From Acetobacteraceae bacterium (GTDB lineage: Bacteria; Pseudomonadota; Alphaproteobacteria; Acetobacterales; Acetobacteraceae): a DNA stretch of 6,614 nt. A program made the translations under genes and the position numbers. Numbering within the stretch: position 1 is the first letter of the stretch; each line of letters opens with the position of its first letter. Below are positions 1-4,847 of the stretch, in pieces. The notes under the pieces were generated by a model. It was not told the origin of the DNA. It ran no database searches and saw nothing but the letters and a program-made list of their open reading frames with translations. The stretch spans positions 1-6,614 of the forward strand of contig DAICYU010000238.1 of NCBI GenBank assembly GCA_027311485.1, read 5' to 3'.

Positions 1-541
1 CGTACGCGCACATCGATTGGATCAGCTCGGCGTGCGACGGGATCGTCATGAACACGCCCGGGGCGGGGAAGGGGGTATGCAGGAACAGCCCGATCCGGTT
101 CGTCAGCCCCTGTGCCCGCAATGAATCGGCCAGGCACAGCAGGTGGTAATCATGTGCCCAGATCAGGTCGTCCGCCTGGATCAGCGGCGCCAGCGACCGT
201 GCGAACAAATCGTTGACCCGGCGATAGCCCGCGAACTCGCTCCATTCGAAGCGGCCGAGACCGATCTGGTAATGCAGCACCGGCCACAGTGTGCCGTTCG
301 CAAAGCCGCGATAGAACTCATCGTAATCGCGCCGCGCGAGATTGATGGTGAACAGCGTGATCGGCCCAACGGTCTGTTGCGCCTTCGGTTCACTGGTGTC
401 GGTCACCTCGCCGCTCCAGCCGAACCACAGGCCGCCTTTCTGTTTCAGCGCGTCCAGCACACCCGCCGCCAGGCCGCCGGCCGTCGCCTCGCCTTCCTGA
501 ATCGGGGCCACACGGTTGGAAACGACAACAAGACGCGACAT
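1..541 (-). CDS. otsA: Trehalose-6-phosphate synthase, N-terminal part (cut by window edge)
   Basis: This cytoplasmic GT20-family enzyme joins glucose from UDP-glucose to glucose-6-phosphate to make trehalose-6-phosphate, which OtsB then dephosphorylates to the osmoprotectant trehalose. I read 180 residues from ATG at 541-539 without a stop; a full OtsA has about 460-490, so roughly the N-terminal acceptor-binding half is here. The start MSRLVVVSNRVAP is nearly the E. coli OtsA start. Visible family residues include Arg10, the AGGLA loop (21-25), GGLWFGWSG (36-44), Tyr77 and Trp86 (acceptor site) and HDYHLL (130-135) with Asp131. The GLFLHTPFP stretch also matches the family. A GGGAGA ribosome-binding site lies about 10 bases upstream of the ATG. 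The rest of the gene, and any otsB, lie beyond base 1. It is transcribed away from the methyltransferase-like gene, leaving a 210-base divergent gap. Identification is very secure; the assignment of residue roles follows the known E. coli structure. Confidence 0.96.
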   Translation of the reverse strand, partial: MSRLVVVSNRVAPIQEGEATAGGLAAGVLDALKQKGGLWFGWSGEVTDTSEPKAQQTVGPITLFTINLARRDYDEFYRGFANGTLWPVLHYQIGLGRFEWSEFAGYRRVNDLFARSLAPLIQADDLIWAHDYHLLCLADSLRAQGLTNRIGLFLHTPFPAPGVFMTIPSHAELIQSMCAY

Positions 542-739
542 CGGCTGATAATTCTCCCGGTCACCAGCGCGATCAGGCCGGTTATCCGGAGTTTAGCGCA
601 ATACGGGTGTGTCGCCAGCCGGTGCCGCGGTTGGGTCTGTGGGACCGCTATGGGGTAGCATGCATACCTGCGCCGATTCGCCGGGTCGCGGCGGGTTTCC
701 GGTCCGGGCTGAACCGTGCCGCCGGCTGAACCACGTTGC

Positions 740-745
740 AGGGAG
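740..745 (+). promoter_or_regulatory. Ribosome-binding site of the methyltransferase-like gene
   Basis: AGGGAG stands 6 bases before ATG 752. It favours that start over the in-frame GTG at 716, which has no purine-rich site before it. A second in-frame ATG at 770 also has a purine run (AGGGG, 759-763) before it, so a start six residues later is possible. Confidence 0.55.
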
Positions 746-751
746 CTGAGG

Positions 752-1264
752 ATGTCGCAGGGGACCGAGATGGATACACTGATGCTGCCCGGGCTGGCTC
801 CGCGAGATCAGGGTGCGCCCGGCCATCCTGGGGCAAGGGCGATCCACAACTCAGGCTATCAGCGGGAAGGGCGCGACTTCTATGCCACGCCGGCGTGGGT
901 GACCCAGGCGCTGCTGCGCCATGTCCGGTTCGGCGGCCCGGTGTGGGAGCCTTGTTGCGGCGATGGCGCCATGTCAGCGGTGCTGTCCGGGCACGGTTAT
1001 GATGTCGTATCCACCGACATCGTGGATCGCGGCTTCGGCACGCCCGGCATCGACTTCCTCGCCTGTCGGACGGTCCCGGACGGATGTCGCAGTATTGTAA
1101 CGAATCCACCCTACGGCGACACCGGCTCCCATGTCGGGCAGTCGAAGTCAGCGAAGGCGATGCTCGATTTTCTGCGGCATGCGCTGCTGCTGACCGCGTC
1201 GGTTCAGGGCCAGCTTGCGCTGCTGGTGCGCCTGAACTGGATCGCCGGACGTCGCGCGGCCTAG
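752..1264 (+). CDS. Orphan SAM-dependent DNA methyltransferase-like protein, ended early by an in-frame amber codon
   Basis: The 170-residue product looks like a class I S-adenosylmethionine-dependent methyltransferase of the amino-DNA (N6-adenine or N4-cytosine) type. RDFYATP (41-47) is an N-terminal motif common in phage and prophage methyltransferases. WEPCCGDGAMS (65-75) is the SAM-binding loop, followed by VVSTDIVDRGFGTPGIDFL (85-103), where Asp89 is the likely SAM ribose-contacting acid. NPPY (118-121) is the catalytic motif that holds the flipped base. The frame ends at TAG 1262-1264 just after NWIAGRRAA. Family members usually continue about 50 residues, and the same frame does continue (see 1265-1426). 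Start at ATG 752, chosen for its ribosome-binding site. No restriction endonuclease or specificity gene is beside it, so it is an orphan and probably phage- or element-derived. It may be inactive, since the missing part belongs to the fold's last strands. The methyltransferase call is firm; DNA as substrate is likely; activity is unknown. Confidence 0.8.
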   Translation: MSQGTEMDTLMLPGLAPRDQGAPGHPGARAIHNSGYQREGRDFYATPAWVTQALLRHVRFGGPVWEPCCGDGAMSAVLSGHGYDVVSTDIVDRGFGTPGIDFLACRTVPDGCRSIVTNPPYGDTGSHVGQSKSAKAMLDFLRHALLLTASVQGQLALLVRLNWIAGRRAA

Positions 1265-1426
1265 ATCATGTCGGCCGGGCCGTTTGCCGCAACGATCATC
1301 CTGAGCCGGCGCATTCAATGGTTTGACCGTGGGGAGCAGACCAATACCGCCCAGCATCATCATGCCTGGGTCGTCTTTGATCATGCCCACCCGCCGGGCC
1401 AACCGCCGGCTTTGTTGTTCGCCTGA
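1265..1426 (+). pseudogene. C-terminal remainder of the methyltransferase, in frame after the amber codon
   Basis: Directly after TAG 1262-1264 and in the same frame, 53 sense codons run to TGA 1424-1426. They read as protein: FAATIILSRRIQWFD, then TNTAQHHHAWVVFDH, then a PALLFA end. This matches the usual C-terminal pattern of this methyltransferase family: a hydrophobic strand, an RR(I/V)-type turn, then AWFVWDH-like followed by a short proline-rich tail. About 72% of third positions are G or C by my count, as in real genes here. No base insertion or deletion is needed to join it, so one substitution (for example GAG, CAG or AAG to TAG) explains the break. An internal ATG at 1268 has no convincing ribosome-binding site, so separate translation is unlikely. 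Alternatives are a sequencing error or amber readthrough. The last codons lie inside the first copy of the tandem repeat. Confidence 0.7.
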
Positions 1427-1494
1427 CGGGATGTTCGCCTGACGGGATGTTCGCCTGACGGGATGTTCGCCTGACGGGATGTTCGCCTGACGGG
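1416..1494. repeat. 16-bp perfect tandem repeat, about 4.9 copies
   Basis: The unit GTTCGCCTGACGGGAT occurs four times in full (1417-1432, 1433-1448, 1449-1464, 1465-1480), with a fifth copy of 14 bases (1481-1494). The base before the first copy also fits the register. All copies are identical, which points to recent expansion by replication slippage. The first copy includes the last two codons and the TGA stop of the methyltransferase frame. The rest fills the gap between two convergent genes. The unit length is not a multiple of three and there are no spacers, so it is neither a coding repeat nor a CRISPR array. Confidence 0.95.
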
Positions 1495-1513
1495 CAATCC
1501 CGCCGCCGGGTTC

Positions 1514-1555
1514 AGCCTCTGGCGCCCGGGTTCTAAGCCGCCGCGGCCAGAGGCT
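1514..1555 (-). terminator. Inverted repeat over the ABC exporter stop codon, possible terminator
   Basis: AGCCTCTGGC (1514-1523) and its exact reverse complement GCCAGAGGCT (1546-1555) form a 10-bp perfect stem with a 22-base loop. The stop codon of the minus-strand exporter (1533-1535) lies in the loop. The place, at the meeting point of two convergent genes, suits a terminator. No T-run follows on either strand, so it would be a weak or Rho-assisted one. Part of the left half of the stem-loop region is non-coding, and the right arm encodes exporter residues, so chance cannot be ruled out. Confidence 0.4.
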
Positions 1556-3323
1556 CCATCTGCTGCTGCCGCAACAGGTCCTGGTAGGGGCCGGGCCGGG
1601 ACGCCAGGACGGCGGGTGATCCATCGTCGACGATGCGGCCGTGGTCCATGACGATGATGCGGTCGAAGCTTTGCAACGTGGACAGCCGGTGCGCGATGGC
1701 GATCACCGTGCGGCCCGTCATCAGCCGATCCAGCGCCGCCTGGATCGCACGTTCGGATTCGGTATCAAGCGCGCTGGTGGCTTCGTCCAGCAGCAGGATC
1801 GGCGCATTCTTCAGCAGTGCGCGGGCGATCGCCAGACGCTGCCGCTGCCCGCCTGACAGCTTCACGCCGCGATCCCCGACCATGGTTGCGAAACCCTCGG
1901 GCATCGCCTCGATGAAGTCGCGGCAGTGTGCCATTTCGGCGGCATCCAGCACGTCCTGCTCGGTTGCGTCCGGCCGAGCATAGCGGATGTTCTCGAGCAC
2001 CGAGCGATGGAACAGGGAGATATCCTGCGGCACCACGGCCATCACCTTGCGCAGGCTGTCCTGCGTCACCGTGCGGATGTCGTGGCCGTCAATCGCGATA
2101 TGACCGGCGCCGATATCGTGGAACCGCTGCAGGAGTGACAGCACGGTGGATTTGCCGGCGCCGGAGTATCCGACCAGTCCGACCCGCTCCCCCGGCCTGA
2201 TCAGCAGGTTGAAGTCCTGCAGCACGGCGTCCCGGCCTGGATAGGCGAAGCGCACGTGCTGGAAGGAGACTTCACCCGGGCCCGCGGGCAGTGCCGGGGC
2301 ACTGGGTCTGTCCTGCAGTTCATGCGGCATCAGCAGTGCCGCGATCGCTTCCTCCAGCCGGGCGATGTGCTGGGTCAGATCGACAAGTGCAACCGCAAGG
2401 TCACGCGTGCCATGCAGGATGCCGAACGCCAGCGCGGTGATCAGCACAAGGTCGCCGACCTGCGCCTGCCCGTTCTGCCACAGGATGATTCCCCAGGCGA
2501 CCACGGCGGCGGTCAGGAAGGCGGTCAGCACCGCGTGGACCAGCCTGATATGTTCCAGGTAATACAGGCTGCGGCGGCGCGCGGCCATCTCGGTTGCCAT
2601 GCCGGCGCCCAGCCTTGCCTGCTCCCGCAGCGTCGCGCCGAATGCGCGCACGACGTTGAAGTTGCCAATGATATCGACCAGTTCGCCGTCCACTGCCGCG
2701 GCTTCCCGCGCATAATCACGATGGCGCTCGGCGCCGCGTCGGGCGAGGTGGAACACCAGCGCCCCGAGCACGGTGGCAACGCCCAGCAGCGTGCCGGCCA
2801 GCGGCAGGTTGACCGAGCCGATGAAGCCGATCGACAGCACGACCGCGATCGTCGGCGGCAGCACGTTCCAGGAACCGGTGTTTTCCACCGTGAAGGCGGC
2901 ATTGGCGGTGGCCGTAATCCGGCTGGCCAGCGCCCCTGGCAGGCGTTCGGCGAAATAGGATGGCGAGTGCCCGGCCAGATGCCGGAACAGGTCCCGCCGA
3001 ATATCGCCCGTAACCGCCACGAAACTGCGATGCGCCGCGTAGCCGCCGATCCGCCAGGACAGGTTATCGGCGGCAACCAGCCCGCACAGCAGACCGAAGG
3101 CGCTCCAGACCCGGCTACCCGCCGCATCCCGCCCCGCGGCGACAATATCGATCAGATGCTTCAGGCCGTACTGGGTGGAGACGCTGCATGTCACCGCCAC
3201 CATCACCGACAGCAGCACGGTCAGGTGCCCCGCCCTGTGGCGCCAGACATAGGAAAACAGGAAACGCAAGGGACGGCCACGCAGGGCCGGAAGTGTGTCG
3301 GCGGGCGATATCGGTTGCCCCAT
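1533..3323 (-). CDS. ABC exporter half-transporter (membrane domain fused to ATPase)
   Basis: This inner-membrane protein of 596 residues has the MsbA / multidrug-exporter layout and should work as a homodimer that moves a substrate out using ATP. The N-terminal half has about six membrane segments, including LTVLLSVMVAVTCSV, FGLLCGLVAADNL, IAVVLSIGFIGSV, LAGTLLGVATVLGALVF and AVLTAFLTAAVVAWGIIL. The ATPase half shows Walker A GYSGAGKST (385-393, Lys391), the VVPQD Q-loop, signature LSGGQ (489-493), Walker B ILLLDEATSALD with Asp513 and catalytic Glu514, and the H-loop His545 in IAHRLS. All catalytic residues are present, so it should be active. I start at ATG 3323-3321 (MGQPISPADTLPAL), which has AGGAG upstream and gives a normal family length. 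In-frame ATGs at 3422 and 3452 would add a low-complexity, arginine-rich stretch and lack such a site. The substrate cannot be read from sequence; lipids, glycans and drugs are all possible. The divergent glycosyltransferase hints weakly at a glycan or glycolipid. Confidence 0.93.
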   Translation of the reverse strand: MGQPISPADTLPALRGRPLRFLFSYVWRHRAGHLTVLLSVMVAVTCSVSTQYGLKHLIDIVAAGRDAAGSRVWSAFGLLCGLVAADNLSWRIGGYAAHRSFVAVTGDIRRDLFRHLAGHSPSYFAERLPGALASRITATANAAFTVENTGSWNVLPPTIAVVLSIGFIGSVNLPLAGTLLGVATVLGALVFHLARRGAERHRDYAREAAAVDGELVDIIGNFNVVRAFGATLREQARLGAGMATEMAARRRSLYYLEHIRLVHAVLTAFLTAAVVAWGIILWQNGQAQVGDLVLITALAFGILHGTRDLAVALVDLTQHIARLEEAIAALLMPHELQDRPSAPALPAGPGEVSFQHVRFAYPGRDAVLQDFNLLIRPGERVGLVGYSGAGKSTVLSLLQRFHDIGAGHIAIDGHDIRTVTQDSLRKVMAVVPQDISLFHRSVLENIRYARPDATEQDVLDAAEMAHCRDFIEAMPEGFATMVGDRGVKLSGGQRQRLAIARALLKNAPILLLDEATSALDTESERAIQAALDRLMTGRTVIAIAHRLSTLQSFDRIIVMDHGRIVDDGSPAVLASRPGPYQDLLRQQQMEPLAAAA

Positions 3324-3335
3324 GGCGGCAGCACG

Positions 3336-3340
3336 CTCCT
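3336..3340 (-). promoter_or_regulatory. Ribosome-binding site of the ABC exporter
   Basis: AGGAG on the minus strand stands 12 bases before ATG 3323. The spacing is somewhat long, but it is the only good site among the three possible in-frame ATG starts and so decides the start. Confidence 0.5.
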
Positions 3341-3443
3341 GTATCCGGGATAAGGAGAAGGCGGACCCGGACCGCCTGGGCTTGGTGCCGTATGCGCGCT
3401 GCCGGGCGCCGTGCCCAGACATTGCGGCGAACACGCCGACATT

Positions 3444-3473
3444 TTGCCACATTCAAAATCTATAACTTATCAT
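3444..3473 (+). promoter_or_regulatory. Candidate sigma70-type promoter for the glycosyltransferase
   Basis: TTGCCA (3444-3449) and TATCAT (3468-3473), 18 bases apart, each match five of six consensus bases. They lie in the only AT-rich patch between the divergent genes. Transcription would start near 3480 and leave a leader of roughly 100 bases before ATG 3584. It overlaps the minus-strand candidate for the exporter. Confidence 0.45.
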
Positions 3474-3502
3474 TAATAGGCGCCTCTGGATTGTGAAGTC
3501 AA
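3473..3502 (-). promoter_or_regulatory. Candidate sigma70-type promoter for the ABC exporter
   Basis: On the minus strand, TTGACT (3502-3497, five of six) and TATTAA (3478-3473, four of six) are 18 bases apart. Transcription would start near 3465, about 140 bases before the chosen exporter ATG. The -10 box abuts the -10 box of the opposite promoter, so the two polymerases could not bind freely together. Confidence 0.45.
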
Positions 3503-3508
3503 GCACAA
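3491..3508. promoter_or_regulatory. Small inverted repeat, possible operator in the divergent promoter region
   Basis: TTGTG (3491-3495) and CACAA (3504-3508) form a perfect dyad with an 8-base centre. It spans the -35 box of the exporter promoter candidate and lies just downstream of the predicted glycosyltransferase start site. That position would suit a repressor of both genes. Five-base arms are short, so this is only suggestive. Confidence 0.25.
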
Positions 3509-3583
3509 GTCGTGCGAAGCCCCCCACAAGAAAAACAGCGTCTGATGGTCGTAAACCTTTAGTGAACCTGGGGCAGATTACTT

Positions 3584-4642
3584 ATGCGTATTGCTCAGAT
3601 CTCGCCGCTGTTCGAGGCTGTTCCGCCCAAGCTGTACGGCGGAACCGAGCGTGTGGTCTATTCGCTGACCGAGGAACTGGTCGCCATGGGCCATGACGTG
3701 ACGCTGTTCGCCAGCGGGGATTCCATCACCTCGGCGACGCTTGCGCCGATGCGCGACCAGGCGCTCCGGCTCGATCCCAGCGTCAAGGACTGGGTCGCCA
3801 TCTACAACCGCATGGTTGAAATGATCTTTCGTCGGAAAGACGAATTCGACGTCCTGCATTTCCACATCGATTACTTTCCGCTGGCCCTGTTCAGCCGTCA
3901 GAAAGTGCCGTTCCTGACCACGCTGCACGGCCGTCTGGACCTGCCTGAGTTCGTCGAAACCTATATGACTTTCGCCGACACACCGTTCGTATCGATCTCT
4001 GACAGCCAGCGCCGGCCCATTCCGGACCTGAACTGGGTCCGCACCGTGTTGCACGGCATGCCCGCCAACCTGCTGACGCCGCAGCCGGTGAAGCAGGAAT
4101 ACGCGGCGTTCCTGGGCCGGATCTCACCGGAAAAGGGCGTTGATCGCGCCATCCGCATCGCCGGCAAGGCCGGGCTGAAGCTGAAGATCGCCGCGAAGGT
4201 CGATAACGCCGACAAGGAATACTACGACAGCCAGATCAAGCCGCTGATCCGCGACAATCCGAACGTGGAATTCATCGGTGAAATCAACGACGCGCAGAAG
4301 CCCGCCTTCCTGTCCGGTGCCCAGACCCTGCTGTTCCCGATCGACTGGCCGGAGCCGTTCGGCCTGGTGATGATCGAGGCTATGGCCTGCGGCACGCCGG
4401 TGATTGCGTTCAATTGCGGCTCGGTACCCGAAGTGATCGATCCCGGCGTCACCGGCTTTATCGTCAACGACATCGATCAGGCCGTTGCCGCGGTGGACAA
4501 GATCCCGTTGCTGGATCGCGCCCGCGTCCGCGCCACCTTCGATCGCCGCTTCACCGCACGGCGCATGGCCGAGGACTATGTGGACGTCTACGAGAGCCTG
4601 GCCCGTCCGGCTGCTCGACGCCTGCACGCCGTGACCGCGTAA
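3584..4642 (+). CDS. GT4-family glycosyltransferase
   Basis: This 352-residue protein has the length and motifs of a retaining GT-B fold glycosyltransferase of family GT4, which transfers a sugar from a nucleotide-sugar donor to a glycan, lipid or small acceptor. The N-terminal domain begins MRIAQISPLFEAVPPKLYGG, whose glycine loop (YGGTERV, 18-24) is typical of the family. LHGRLD (114-119) holds a His115 in the place of the active-site loop. The C-terminal, donor-binding domain starts near AFLGRISPEKG (175-185), with Arg179 and Lys184 as likely phosphate contacts. EPFGLVMIE (257-265) is the E-x7-E motif, followed by AMACGTPVIA. There is no signal peptide or membrane segment, so it is cytosolic or peripheral. 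The start at 3584 fits the family N-terminus; a weak GGGGCAG precedes it. It is divergent from the ABC exporter and precedes argS in the same direction, separated by a hairpin. This subtype is widespread in alphaproteobacteria, but I know no firm function for it; donor and acceptor remain open. Confidence 0.9.
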   Translation: MRIAQISPLFEAVPPKLYGGTERVVYSLTEELVAMGHDVTLFASGDSITSATLAPMRDQALRLDPSVKDWVAIYNRMVEMIFRRKDEFDVLHFHIDYFPLALFSRQKVPFLTTLHGRLDLPEFVETYMTFADTPFVSISDSQRRPIPDLNWVRTVLHGMPANLLTPQPVKQEYAAFLGRISPEKGVDRAIRIAGKAGLKLKIAAKVDNADKEYYDSQIKPLIRDNPNVEFIGEINDAQKPAFLSGAQTLLFPIDWPEPFGLVMIEAMACGTPVIAFNCGSVPEVIDPGVTGFIVNDIDQAVAAVDKIPLLDRARVRATFDRRFTARRMAEDYVDVYESLARPAARRLHAVTA

Positions 4643-4682
4643 TCCAAGGCCAACCGGCTAGCCATTTTTGCAACCTATGCCC

Positions 4683-4717
4683 GTGGCCGTGCCGGCTGGA
4701 AAGGCCGGCACGGCCAC
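4683..4717 (+). terminator. Perfect 14-bp hairpin after the glycosyltransferase, likely terminator
   Basis: GTGGCCGTGCCGGC (4683-4696) pairs exactly with GCCGGCACGGCCAC (4704-4717) around a 7-base loop, TGGAAAG. It sits 40 bases after the glycosyltransferase stop and 130 before argS. There is no T-run after it on either strand; the only T5 (4665-4669) comes before it. It therefore differs from a textbook intrinsic terminator, but the stem is very strong and well placed. It could instead protect mRNA ends. Confidence 0.55.
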
Positions 4718-4847
4718 AAGGGCCAGCCTGAACGCCACCCCCTCCGACCCGCCTGCCGACCGAGGCGTGGCTGATCCCGGCCCAACCAGCCAACGGCGGC
4801 GCAACCAACCATCGACCCTCGCCCCCGTTCCGCGCTAACACGCGCTC

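Noticed and set aside
631..661. Promoter for the methyltransferase-like gene (TTGGGT with TAGCAT)
   Set aside because: The boxes match poorly and the 19-base spacing is long; not better than chance in this gap.
1084..1326. Frameshift in the methyltransferase, with the tail in another frame
   Set aside because: The family-like tail lies in the original frame directly after the amber codon, so no frameshift is needed.
1416..1494. CRISPR-like array
   Set aside because: The copies are directly joined with no spacers, the unit is too short, and no cas gene is present.
1148..1624. Minus-strand open frame across the tandem repeat giving a repetitive peptide
   Set aside because: The peptide repeat is a by-product of the 16-bp DNA repeat read in shifting frames. 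The frame overlaps both convergent genes and has no domain.
2256..3353. Long plus-strand open frame (365 codons) opposite the ABC exporter
   Set aside because: It is antisense to a gene with complete ABC motifs. Its protein is rich in Q, R, G and H with no recognisable domain, as expected from the complement of GC-rich codons.
3324..3452. N-terminal extension of the ABC exporter from ATG 3452 or 3422
   Set aside because: It is arginine-rich and unlike family N-termini. Neither ATG has a ribosome-binding site, while ATG 3323 has one and gives the usual length.
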